NCBI RefSeq assembly: GCF_022539315.1
Contig: NC_066315.1
Span: 89,506,990-89,570,989, forward strand
Length of the DNA: 64,000 bases
Source: Serinus canaria
Taxonomy: Eukaryota > Chordata > Aves > Passeriformes > Fringillidae
Reading direction: 5' to 3'
The position numbers were made by a program, and so were the translations under genes. Shown piece by piece: positions 49,421 to 61,420 of the stretch; within the stretch, counting starts at the first letter, position 1, and every line of letters starts with the position of its first letter. A model generated the notes under the pieces. That model did not search any database and had not been told where the DNA came from. It saw only the letters and a program-made list of their open reading frames with translations.

Positions 49421-50044
49421 CACAACCAAAGCTCTTAATACCTTGCCAAAATGAGGTCTGTATCTGAATTAAAGACTTCCTTCAAGTAAAACTATATGAG
49501 AACATCTGAGAACAAAATATGTGACTAATTAAAAAAAGTGTTTTTCTTTCAAATCTAGACACATAAATCATAGGAAATAAACCATGTTAAACTGTATTGT
49601 GCATTACTGCAGATCAAAAATACTTTACAGACCTTATTACCCATAGTAGACTACTTTACATAGGAGATAAATTTAATCTAATGACATTTAGCCCAAAAAG
49701 CCCTCCTAATACCCTAGCTTCCCTCAACATTATTTAAAAGTTGACATGAACATAAAGAATGGCTCCTCACTGCTCCTCCCACTGATCTCACTGTTCTGTG
49801 TTGCCTGCATAGTTTGCTAATTACTTGTAGCAACAGCTTGTCCAAACTTCACATCTCCCAACAAGGTCCACACCCCTTGTTGGGTGAAGGAATATTGCAA
49901 GACCAAGAGCAGCAGGATACCCAACTTGCTGAGGTGTGCTTTAAACCAAAAGGCTTCAGAATAAAGGTCTAAATTAGCAATGCTCACACCAGGGGAACAA
50001 GCCAGGCCAAGCAGATCAGGAAAAAATGTTCCCTAGCTGTTTCC
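49421..50044. other. Unique DNA with one small hairpin
   Basis: No gene recognised. A perfect 10-bp inverted repeat, CCCAACAAGG (49857-49866) and CCTTGTTGGG (49875-49884), has an 8-nt loop. Part of 49880-50044 could be 5' extension of the CR1 remnant that follows, but I cannot show it. Confidence 0.45.
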
Positions 50045-50059
50045 CAAGATAAGAATCAG

Positions 50060-50306
50060 AATCCCAACCATCTTAAATGTATGTATACCAATGCAGACAG
50101 GCTGAGGAATAGGCAGGAGGAAGTGGAGCTCCTGAGCCTGTCAGAAAGTTTTGATGTCACAGGAATAACTGAAACTGGAACAACCCTCATGGCTCAGAGG
50201 AAGATAATGGATGGTTATAGGTTGTTTTGTAAAGAAAGGGAAAAAGGAGAAGCTGCACTCTATATTAAGGATAACCTTGAATGTATAGAAGTCAACTATG
50301 GTTGAC
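50060..50306 (+). mobile_element. CR1 LINE ORF2 endonuclease-domain remnant
   Basis: The frame reads LKCMYTNADRLRNRQEEVEL and then, after a few residues, SFDVTGITET and MDGYRLFCKEREKGEAALY. This is the N-terminal apurinic-endonuclease-like (EEP superfamily) domain of CR1 ORF2. The Asn of the YTNA word and the Glu of the ITET word correspond to the metal-site/catalytic region of the family. Relative to typical CR1, a few residues between ITET and MDGYRLF appear lost. The frame ends at a TGA (50303-50305) right inside a perfect hairpin (50287-50310). No reverse transcriptase domain follows. It is a dead fragment from the middle of an element, unlike the 3'-end fragments elsewhere in the window. 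Confidence 0.85.
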
Positions 50307-50310
50307 TTCT
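50287..50310. repeat. Perfect inverted repeat, 10-bp stem, 4-nt loop
   Basis: AGAAGTCAAC (50287-50296), loop TATG, GTTGACTTCT (50301-50310). It sits exactly where CR1 ORF2 similarity and the reading frame stop. Confidence 0.95.
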
Positions 50311-53300
50311 CTTCATCCCACTGGGGTCAGTAAACAACACCTTTAGCCTGAATCGATTCAAAATAAGAAGCAGAATGACTAAATGTTAATAAAATGCTAA
50401 GACATTTCAAGTAATTCAAAGAAATCTGAGAAATGGCTTAAATAAGGTCAACATTTCTGATGCTAAGCCTAATTGGAGGGGAAAGAGAAGCTATTCAATG
50501 TGTCACTCATCAAAACACCTAGTGAGAAAGAAGTAGAGTTTGATTTTGAGGCTCAAGATGGGCTGCTGGCATATTCCTTGTTCTAAGAGATTCTTTGATT
50601 GGACTGAGCCATCCAGAAGGTCCTATGTGACATGCCCTGAAGCTTTGAAATGCTAGACATCTCCTTTTATGTGAAAATTATGATTCTGCTGTCATCTTTT
50701 CCCGTTATATGTCTTTTTCCTACTCTTCCACCTGACCTGTATTTTTTTTTCTTCTGCTCTCTAAATATATCCCTGTCTTGTGATACTACCATGACCAAAA
50801 GGACACTGAAGTGGTCTGGCCACACAAACAGAGAAGGAAGCTTTCAGATGTCAGTGTCTCGAGGAATGAAATACAAAATGCCACTCGGGAGACAAAGGTC
50901 ATCTTTTGGAAGATTTCCCATACTGATATATACAGCCAGAGAACTGTGTGACAGCAGAATTCTTAGACAGGGCAAACGTTTCTTCTCTCTGGTAAAAATT
51001 ATTCACTGTTTTTTGCCTTTGTCTAGAGGGATATCAATTCCTTTCTTTTGTGCACAGTTCTGTATTCCTCACCACTCAACAGCACTTCACGTTTCTAATT
51101 CTTTCCCTGTTGCCCTCTGAAGCATGGCTACCACCCCTTCCCATCAGGCTCTTCACTGATACATAATTTCAGAACATTTCTCCAACAAGAACTATACACA
51201 AAATAGAACAAATTTGAACAATTCCTTCAATAGTAATAGATTTTACAAAGCCCCTTAGTATAAAAGTGAATGGTATTAACATGTTACAGAACTTGGAAAA
51301 AGTCAAATATTATTAAAATATTGTTTTTAATATTATTGAAGAAAAATGATTTAATCCAGAATGCTGAAACTTTGCTGAAAATGCATTATTGTTTATGATT
51401 TAATACCTATAAATCTTTTCTGAAGGGTCCACTACCAGACTTCTGTGCCACTATAACCTGGAATAAACTTTGCAAAGTGACACCAAATTGTTCATATTCA
51501 AAGTCATCTGACAAATGGGCAGGACTCTTGTGATTAGGGTCAGATATCAAAGCAAAATATGAAACACTTCACAAATCTGGCACTTTTGCTATTACATCTA
51601 CAAGAAGTCTCTCTGGAATAACTCCCTGCTTCTCCCGATCCAGAAAGAGTTTTAAAAGGAGAAGGAGTATCTGATCTTCCAAAAATCATTGCCATGAAGA
51701 CATTTTTTTATATGATTTGCTTTGTGATCCAGCAAGGGCTCATTACAAATCTCTAAATAAGGCTAATCTTGGAGATAATCACGGATTGAAGACTTTGACT
51801 TGTTCTTCAGACTGCGGATGATTTGAGGAGATCCATAAGATAGAGGATATCACGCTTTCACCTGTGAATGAAAGGAAACACCTCCTCCAGTGCTGATGTC
51901 TGTCTACCAGCAGAATAACAGAGAATCTGTTGGCAAATTGAAGGCAGTTTGGAGATAAGCAAAAAAATGCGAGCAGACAAAGAAGACTTATGCCTAATAA
52001 ATGTATTATTTGTTCTTGTGGAAATTCAGGTTAAAATGATAAATTGAAACTTGTTTAGACTGTAAATGGACAAAGAACTATCCAAAATAGTGATTTATTG
52101 AAAAATAATTACTTACTTTGATTTGTATTCAAACGATTTATAAAATATGTTGCAGCACAACAGCTTGGATTTGTTTCCAGTGCAGCAGCAAAATTCCACC
52201 TGAGCAAGATACTTTCCTTCAGGAGGAAGCAACTGAAAAAATGAACACATACAGATGGAAGTTCAGGAATATAACAGTGAGATGGAAAATGGCAAATTAT
52301 CTGGGCATGTGATTTTTTTCCTGAATCCTAGTAAAAACTTGCATTAATAATGAATTTATATCAAAGGATTCTAAGGAAGGATTAAACCACTTATTAAATA
52401 AATAATGAGGATCAAAACCTAATTTTTTTTAAAATAAGAAACTTTTCTTATTCTGACAGTTATGTTAATTCATGGGTTGTGGAGAAGAGGAAGTTCAAGA
52501 GACCCTTGGAATAATTCATCCAATGAGAAAACAGAAAAAAAAGGACATGAAGTGGTGTGAGAAACAGTTCATCAGGTACTAAAACCCAAGTCAGTCTCCC
52601 AGCCAACCTGGCAGAAGCCCTATTACTTGATGTAAATGCAGCTCAGTTTCACCAAATCTCAGACCTAAGAAGAACTATTACCAGATTTTCTGATGTACAA
52701 CATTGCCAGCAAGGAAAAGGACTTACATTTTGGAAGTTACTTCATGTATTTGGTCTTGAACTTCTCAGCCAATAATGAAGTGGCCTTTAATACACAGCTT
52801 GCTCTGGGCAATGTGTTGCTCGGTGTGAAATTAAGTTCACTTTCCACCACCTCTCCTCTATTTCTAAAAACTGTCACTTGTTACCAAGCATCCCATAACT
52901 GTGTTTCCAACAAAGATTACACTGATATTTCTGTTCAGCTACATGTCCTGCAGGGCTGTTCTGCGGTCTTCTGATCAGTAAAAATGTAATAACATTTTCA
53001 CATAGTCAATATTTAATTCTGTAAATGCAACTGGTAGTTGTAATCTAGGTTATTAACCACACAGTGATTTATGAGGGAGGGCAGACAGTGAAGGGGTGCA
53101 GAGCACTAGGAAGGTCCTCTGGTGACAATAAAAAAGTTATAAATTTCATAGCTCTGCCTGAGAAATGTATTTATATCCTATATTAAGAATAGCTTTTTAT
53201 AAATTTTAATGATCCATGTTATTAATGGTGCTGTCATCATTACTGCCTGTGCAAGACTGCAGTCTTTTTTTCCTCTTATACTTTTCCATCAGCTGAAGGT

Positions 53301-53802
53301 CTTACAGTTTCTAAAAAGCTCATATTAGCAGTTTGCCAAAAATCCCTAAGAGTTATAAGTCTGTCTTTGTTTCATTGGACTGCAAAGACTGCAAGGAATA
53401 TTTTGCATAAAGTTTTACAGCCAAGGCAAAGTTTGGCTAATTGGACAGAAAACAATTGCTTCTCTATCATTTTTACAAAGCCTAGGTCAATGCACAGGAA
53501 TAAAAGTAGCACCACATCAAAAAAAGGATTTTATACATTAAAATTGTCCTTAAATAGTGTGGTATAGACTGTTGGGTAACTATGGGATAGACAGTTATAT
53601 AACAAAGACCTGATATAAATATATGTGGCACCACAGACTCCATTACAGTGAAAGTCAAGGGTAGTATTTACAAAAAAGGTCTCCACTTTTTTACTCCATT
53701 TACATTACTTTAGAATCTCTGTAACACTTGGTTGGGTTTGCCAAGGAAAGGTAAACTATGGCACTGCCTGATAGCTGAACAACTTTCACATTTTTCTGAC
53801 CT
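50311..53802. other. Unique AT-rich DNA
   Basis: No gene or repeat recognised. The 156-codon frame 50650-51120 (plus) begins with a hydrophobic Phe/Leu-rich stretch that partly reflects T-rich sequence and contains no domain I know. I do not call it. Confidence 0.45.
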
Positions 53803-55030
53803 TCATACAAGAATTTCAGAGACACAAAAATAAGTTTGGGAATGGATCAAAAGACACAAAAGGAAAAGAAAGCAGAAGCAGCACCATTTCATTTCTGAGC
53901 ATTTCCCATTATCTACCTCGAAAAGCAGAAAGAGACCCCTACAGCAACCTCCTGATTTCCTGCTCTCAGGGAAGGAGGCAGCTTTTCTAAAACTTTCAGA
54001 AACCTCTGCAGTAGTCAGAATCCCTCCCACTGTCAGAAGCCAACAATAAAAAGTGGTACACAAACCTCTGATCTGTTGGCAACACAGAGGTGTTCAGCAG
54101 GGAAGAAACACAACCTTACATGATTGTACATGCAAGTCACATCATTCCTCTGACTTACAGGTACTTTTAACCATAAAATCATAAAAATAAACCTGATCCT
54201 TATGGGCTATCAGGCACTCTTATGCTTTGGTGGTAGCAGCTGTGCAGTTGAGGCAGGCATATTAAAGAAGATAGGTGAGCTGGAGCAAGGTCCTGGGGTA
54301 TTGTATGCTTGCTGTGGTATTGTATGCCACATTTGTATTTTCAACTATTCACCAAAAAAGGAACAACAAACACCGTCATTGCAATCTCCAGAAAAATTTA
54401 AGTACCTAAAATTTTACAGGTATTAGCATAAATTATGATTTTTTTTCAAGGATGAAAACAAATTTCCAATGCTGAGTCACTATCCTCCCAAACTTTTCTT
54501 CTTTGAAATTAATTATAATTTTTTGTTTTCTTTGTTTTTATACCTACTCTGTCAATTTGATATGGTGAAAGTAATTTTTCCTTTTCTCTTTTGGCTACTT
54601 ATTCCTGCAATAGGAAACATGAATATTGCTACTTGGTAAAGCCAACATTCAACTGAAAATACTGCATTTCAGATTTGTACCTCAACTTGAAATGTTTCCT
54701 CACCTCACTACCAACGATTTATAGTTTGAATCCCATTCTTTTACTTTTACATTTCTCTCTACCTTTGGCTTCAAGTGTTACATGCTTAGCCTAACACAAG
54801 GTAAGCCCTGAACAGAAAATGTAAGTTCCAATAAATATGAATATAGAAGATGATTAAGGGCAAATTTGCTTTCATAAAAGGGGAATTCCCATGCCATTCC
54901 CAAGTGAGGGGGAAAAAACCAACTTCTCTACTGCTAAAAGAAAGTTCATTCTCCCTGCTGCCTAGTTTTCTTCCTTTAAGCAAATTCTGCCAACTACATC
55001 ATAATATATTCCTGTAAACTCAGAAAGAAA
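53803..55030. other. Unique DNA
   Basis: Nothing recognised. The word GGTATTGTATGC is repeated 18 bp apart at about 54297-54330. Confidence 0.5.
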
Positions 55031-55076
55031 TTATTTGAAATACAAGTGCATTTTTATTTGAAATACAAGTGCATTT
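55031..55076 (+). repeat. Exact 23-bp tandem duplication
   Basis: A 23-bp unit starting TTATTTGAAATACAAGTGC occurs twice with no spacer (55031-55053, 55054-55076) and no mismatch. Confidence 0.97.
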
Positions 55077-58000
55077 TCATTTCCTAGAAACTCCTCTCAA
55101 TGAAATCAGCTAAAGACCTAAAACAAAAACCCTGAGCTTTATTTTACTATTTTTTTTTAATAGGACCTGCACAACAATTAATATTCATCTGAATTTACGA
55201 AGATTGTTTACAGTAGGGATGTTGAAAACTATTTTGGGTAGATTGACTAACAGTGATTGTTAATGACTACCTATGTCACTTGCAGGATGCCTCAGCCCAC
55301 AGCATCTGTCTCTGCAAGATTAAGTACAAGACAGATTATGAATTACTGAGAAATAAATCTGTTAGAACACTTTGCTAAATTAAGCCTATCACAAAAAAAA
55401 GTTTGCCTAAGCCTCCAGAAGTAGGAAATTCAGTAAAGCTAACAGAATTTGACATAAGTCTGGCTTGGAAAAAGCTATTTTTTTTTTTAAATAATGATAA
55501 GTTGCTTTCAGAACATAACACTATGCAGTGTAAGAATTCTAAACTGTGCTTTTCAAGTTCATGAATGAGAAAAGCTTTCATTCAAGGTGATTACAGAGTA
55601 CTCTATTGATTTAACAAGTGGATATTTAACTTCCTTTAAATTACTAAAAACCCAGTTAACAGCATGATTTCAAAATGTTAATGTAGAGTTCCAAGACATC
55701 TGCCTTAGTGCATTGAGGCTATTATCTTATTTTATGGAATAAGCAGGCAAAAAGAATAAATATAGATGCAAAGGTAATGTGCTACTGCAGCTTATTCTGA
55801 AGACATAAAGCAAATCAAGGTAGGAGTAAGGCTTCAGCAAAGAAAATAGGAATGCATCTTTGTGGGAAACAGTTTGCTTCCCCTGAGGTTCATGTTTTAG
55901 CTAACTTAAAGTACAACAAAAAATGATACTGACTCTTACACATGTGAAAGCTGAGGGTGGAAAAAGCAAAGGGAAAACCAATTTCTCAAATGTAGCATCA
56001 TATGAAGATAGTCTAGAAAGAAAGCATCAAACTGGATAAAAAACTGAAATGTCAGGGAATCTCATTGTAATTCTGGAAGCTGCCTTTGAAAGCTTCCAGT
56101 AGTGTTTTTAAAAGTATGCCTAGACATATGTCTCAGGGAGTGGCAGGAGACTTCCTATTCAGCAAAGTAAAGAAGAAGCAAAAAATGTGACCAGCAAAAG
56201 CTGGCTTGTTTACTGGGAAGCTGTTGAAAGTGCTCAGTGTGAAACATCAAGGAGAGTGTGACATGAGGCCACTTAAAAAAAGTTTTGTGAGAAACACATG
56301 AATCCCTGATACTCTAAGCCATAACCTCTTTTTCCAGCCAGCCTGGTTCTCACAAAGTGTGTCAGAGGAGGTGGGTGACACCCTCTGTCGCATCAGCCTC
56401 TTGGTTACACAACAGTGTTCCCTAAACATGGTGGTCTGCTGCAAACTGCGTTTCTTGGTGACCATTGATCCCAACTCAAACTTGAGATTAAAATATTCCT
56501 ACAGCCTTGATGCAGAGCCATACCATGGCTAGTAAGCTAAGGACTACATCTGGAGGGGCCTCTGGCACAGGACCCACCCAGGCTATAAAAGTCTTTACCT
56601 GGCTCTCATTATAACCACCAGGTTATCCACACTGTGCTCCTTGATGAAGATGCTCTTTTTCCATTTCATACTGGTTACTGAAAGAAGAACTTATGTGTCT
56701 TCTACCAATTTCTCAAAACTATTGTTGGCTTTGTAATTCATTTACTTTTCCCTTCTACTAACAGAGGCTGAAACAGTGAGGAATATGACTTATTGTTGTC
56801 AAGTTGTTCCTTGTTCCTTGCAAGGGAATGCTGTCTAACAGCTGTCTTAGGGGGATTAGAGCAAAACTATCTATTCAAACAGGGCTCTGAAAGTCTCACT
56901 GAAATCTTGCTTTAGCTCCCAACCTTACAGCCTTGCAAGTCCTTATCTGTCCTGTATCTTTTAAGCCTATTTTACTTCAGTCTGCTTCTCTTTCTTTTTC
57001 TAGTTTTATTCTTCCTACTGCTTCCATTTCCACCGTAGCTGTCCTAACAGAAATTGAAACAAGGAGTCTATTCACACTGTCAAATTACTTGTCTGCTGTG
57101 ATTTTCTGTATGATTCTCTTCCATTTTATCTACTTTTTCATTCCAGGTGACTACCATTTTTCTACAAGGAATAGGTCTCTATTTGTTAAGATAGCAGTTA
57201 CACTATTTAGGGTACTGCCACAACCTAGATCACCTTTTTGAAAGAATTCTACTGTTACACACATATACATACATACATTTTCAAGCCACAAAGGCCCTTA
57301 ATTTTTTTAATGAGAATGAAAATCTGAGGTGACTTCCAGAAAATAGCCAAGAACTAGAAAATAATGCCAGATTCCACACTGGCAAGAGAAAAAGGACAGC
57401 CACAAATCCTCATTCTCCAATTAGAATGATGGAGGAGTTTACAAGACAAAGAAAGAACTGGACTGAAGCAAATCATACACACTGTTTTTTTAATGGTTTG
57501 GAGTTTTAATAAGTACAGAAGTGTTAAAAGAACACCAAAAATTACAAATATGAGAAAGGACTGTATTAATAAATGACAAAAGATCAGGAAAAGAAAAAGG
57601 GCAGCCTGACCAGAAAAACCTTGTGGTGGCCAGAAGAACCCAGTAGAATCTGTGATGAATCTCCCTTTGACTTTTTTGAGATGCTGGCAATATTCCACTC
57701 CATAAAATGGAAAAGACTTTAAAACAACTATTAACTGTGTGCTCCACCTACTATCATGAACATCTACATCTCTGCACTTGTTGCTGAAATTCATTAAAGT
57801 CTCAGTTCTGCAAATATGTGCTTCACATTCTGCAACTACTGAGATCTAGTGAAGTCTGAAATGTATTTGCATATAAACTAAATTATTCCTGGTAAAAAGA
57901 TCAGAACTTGCAGATATAAATTCTTCATAGCAGAAATCTTAAACAGCGACCCAGCCCTTAAAAATCTGAATTGACTAGAACTCCTTCAAATTACATTCCT

Positions 58001-58970
58001 ACCATTCATAAATCCTCTTTAATCCCAGGATTAAATTTTTAAACAAAATAGATATTATAAAAATGGGGTTTGTGGGGTATTTTGCATCTCTTTTCTAATA
58101 CCACTCTGCCTAGCTTCCCAGTGCATCTAAGACTTAGGAGGCTCTATCTATTGCTTCTGCTTTGCTCTGCACATGGCAGCTTTCCTACTGCCTGAGCAGT
58201 AGAGTTTGGAGAAAGAATGACCACTGCAGAGCTGTGACAGACAAAACACCCTTCTACAGTCACAGACCCAGAAAAATAAGAAAGTAATGGAGCTCACTGC
58301 CTAGTGCCATTACATTCATCTTCAGTGTTCTGCCAGTTTTAACCAGTTGTTGAATAGATTGGCGTAGGAATCAATCAATGCACTGGCACTACTGCAGTCC
58401 ATCATCCAATTGAAAATGTTACAGTTCAAGTGAAAGGTGTCCCAGAAATTCCTGAGTTTAAATTTTATGAGGGAATGGAAATGTAAAATGTGCTGCTACA
58501 AGTGAAATTTTTTGTTAAATTTGACTTTCTTGGAAATAATGTAATTGACAAAGAAAATCTAAAGGTGCATGATATTTTATTATATTTCATCAGATATTTC
58601 AGCAAGTTTTTAATTATTATATTACTTACAGAATTTAGCAATTTATAGTATAATTGTTTGTCTTAAATTATGTTTTAAAAAAATTAAACTAGTCCATACA
58701 TCTATCCAAAAATGCCAATGACTTCATTCAAATCAAGTCAGATACTGAAAATACACCTGAATTCCAGGACAGATACATCTAAATTATCCACTGCTTCTTC
58801 ACTTCTTTCTCTAGGGTGAAGACCTCATTTGTCTTATTTCACATCAGAATGAACATTTATCTTCTTTATAAGCATAGAACCTTTTATCTTTATATCATGT
58901 GAATGTTCTAGAAAACATAATAGATGTGCGAAAACACATCTTAAAAACTGAGTTGTGCTTTTCTTTACTT
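55077..58970. other. Unique AT-rich DNA
   Basis: No gene recognised. Noted sites are a 9-bp inverted repeat CTGGAAGCT/AGCTTCCAG (56073-56081, 56091-56099), a TATA-like CTATAAAAG (56583-56591) without other promoter evidence, and a short (ATAC)n run (about 57261-57278). The 146-codon minus frame 57354-57794 has a hydrophobic stretch but no recognisable family. Confidence 0.45.
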
Positions 58971-59014
58971 AATTTTCTCTATATATATCTATATAGATAT
59001 ATAGAGAGAAAATT
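58971..59014. repeat. 44-bp near-perfect AT-rich palindrome
   Basis: The halves 58971-58992 and 58993-59014 are reverse complements at 21 of 22 positions with no spacer (mismatch at 58981/59004). The outer arms are AATTTTCTCT and AGAGAAAATT, and the core is TA-rich. Such a spacerless palindrome can extrude a cruciform. It has no protein-coding meaning, although a minor plus frame (58899-59150) crosses it. Confidence 0.95.
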
Positions 59015-61310
59015 ACAGATATACTGTTTCATCATTGAAAAACACACTTTTAAAAGTCTAATCAACATTGTTTTTTTATTATCACTTAGGCAACCTAAAG
59101 CCTCACAGAATATGCTTTATCTCTGGATGTTTTGGATGGAAAAGAACTGAAGCTTGATTATGCAAATCTGTTTCCAATGCTACAAGGGCAAGAACACTCC
59201 ACAATCCATAACATAGCACTGCAACCCCATTCATCCAAAGTAGGAAGCCACATTTGTTCATCAAGATAATAGTGGCTACCTGCTTCTCAGCTGACATGCA
59301 CTTAGACCCAGACATGCTGCACAACGTGGAGAGTGACAATGAGAAAACACTGAGAAATAATTCTAACCTAGCTATTACAAGCAATCAAGTTAGACTCAAG
59401 TGAGTGCAATTAAATGAGTGGAATAAAGTATAAAGTCAAAACAAACCAGTAATGCTGAGCATAAAATTAAAAAAAAAAAAATTGAGACATTTCTGAGAAT
59501 GGGTTCAGAAGATGGGTTCTTTTGGCTTTGAGGCATACATTTAAAGAAGGAACTCAGACATACTGTCACATCATTTATTTAAACTTAACATCTTTAGAGA
59601 TTGTAGCAAAACATGGAATTTGGTGGGAATATTGCAGGTTTATCTTCTGCTCATCCTAGAAATGCTCACCCAAACATTATCTGAGGAAACTTCAGTTTGC
59701 ATAGATCCAAACATGCTCATGCCCTCAGCATCCTATCTCCTCTGAGCATCCTTCAGCTCCTCACAACTCCCACACAGGAAGAAGCCTGAGCACACACTGT
59801 GCACACAGAGCAATTATCTACCTTTCACTCCAGGCTGTGGGAGCAGATTTAAGAGGCAAGCCATCTTGAGAAAGTGGAAAGGGAGTGCCAGAAGCATGGC
59901 AGGTGACTGGAGCAAAAGAACAGGGAGAAGCATTGGTTTAGGACTCAGACCAGAGCTTCTTCAGTGGGTAAGGGCTCAGACCTCAGGACAAGGTCTGTCT
60001 GTAAGCTAGTATTTGTCAGTGGCCAGTGTCAAATGAAACTACTTCCTACTAGTTACAATTATTTGCTTTTACCTTTCTGTTAATGCTGTTGAAAACAGCC
60101 CTTTTAAAGCCTCATCTGTAGGCAAACACTTAATTATATAATCCATGTTTACTGCAAAATAAGACCAACATGTTACTTTTTCCCATATGAATTAGCTTTT
60201 AATATTTCAGATCTTAAAGACAGGTATGGAGTCTCCCTACACTGCCAGCAGAGCAGCTTTTCACCTCCACCAATGAGTTGAGTTTACATGAACATGATGC
60301 CACATTCTTTGTATAAAGAGCAGAACTATGGGGGATAATCAGCTCCGCCACATGAAGTGACTCTGAACTTACCTTGAAGGCAGAACCGATTTTGATAGCT
60401 TGGCATCTCACATTTCCCTGGAACAGGACTTCTCCTGTGGAGTAATAACTCATTAACATGGGAACACAACAGCTTTGGAAAGCCTTGCTCTGGATCAGCT
60501 ACAACAAGAGAATTTCTGACTGCAAAAGCAGCTCTGCTTTGGAGTAGAAAAGAATCTGAATAAAAGGTAACTGCAAGTTTTTTCTTTGCACTGAGTCTTT
60601 TTGTCTTTGCTTGTTTCTGTATCTTTTCTACTACAACAGTTGCAGAAATGCCTCAATGACAACTCAAAGGTGAGCAGCAGGACAACCCTTCAAAACTGGC
60701 AGAAGGAAGCCCATGGGTGACTACCTGAATGCTTCATAATATCCACAGAAAGAATAAAATATTTTTTATTATAGATTATTTGGACCTATAACCAAACCGT
60801 ATGACCAGATCAAATCTATATAATGGGTCTTGCCTCTTAATCAAGCAACAATAAGAATATTCACAATACTCATGAGAATATGCTTTCTTGATAATTATGA
60901 CATTTTCTCCATGGTACTAGATAATACTAAAAAAATTTAGAAGCCACTGCCTTCCACATGATTCCAGGTGTGTATAACATTGAGAAAATATTACACAAAT
61001 CTCCAGTCTGGCAAGTGTAATTCTCTTTCCTTCTTCCCAGAACCATAAAAATGATGTAGTTCATCAAAGTATATGAGTGAACAAAGAAGATCTTCCATAT
61101 AATTGGTAAACCACTTGTCAGAAATAATCTTTATTGATTAGAAAGACTGGGATAACAGAGAAAGTCAGAGAAAGCTGTCACTTTAAAGGCATGTTTCAGT
61201 GTTGTAAACATCTCTGAAAAACACCAGTTCTTGATTGTCTTCCTCATGCCACATTCTTATTTTCATGTGAAGTCTTGGGCAACTATCACAAGAATTTTAA
61301 AAAATAATTT
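59015..61310. other. Unique DNA
   Basis: No gene recognised. An A13 run (59469-59481) and an exact octamer ATGCAAAT (59160-59167) are present, neither convincing as a functional site. Confidence 0.5.
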
Positions 61311-61420
61311 AAAAACTGGTGTACTAGATCAGACCAAAGGCAACAATTATCTGGTGTCCTATGGGAATGAGAAATGGAGGCTTAAGCATAGCTGAATAAC
61401 AACTCCACAGTGGTACTTCC
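61311..61420 (+). mobile_element. Possible ancient amniote CR1-like repeat remnant
   Basis: GTACTAGATCAGACCAAAGG (61320-61339) resembles the 'actgggtcagaccaaaggtc' segment common in reptilian CR1-type 3' ends. Similarity beyond this core is weak (possibly TATCTGGTGTCCTATGGGAATG). It may be a very old, decayed copy, or a chance 20-bp resemblance. Confidence 0.3.

Noticed and set aside
50650..51120. 156-codon plus frame beginning with a signal-peptide-like stretch
   Set aside because: Hydrophobicity comes from T-rich DNA, there is no family resemblance, and it is surrounded by noncoding sequence.
56583..56591. TATA box CTATAAAAG as a promoter
   Set aside because: No initiator, exon or splice donor can be argued downstream; TATA-like words are frequent in AT-rich DNA.
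57354..57794. 146-codon minus frame with Leu/Phe-rich segment
   Set aside because: No domain, overlapping second minus frame, chance length in A-rich DNA.
59160..59167. Octamer ATGCAAAT as a POU regulatory site
   Set aside because: A single 8-mer is expected about once per window of this size; no supporting cluster.
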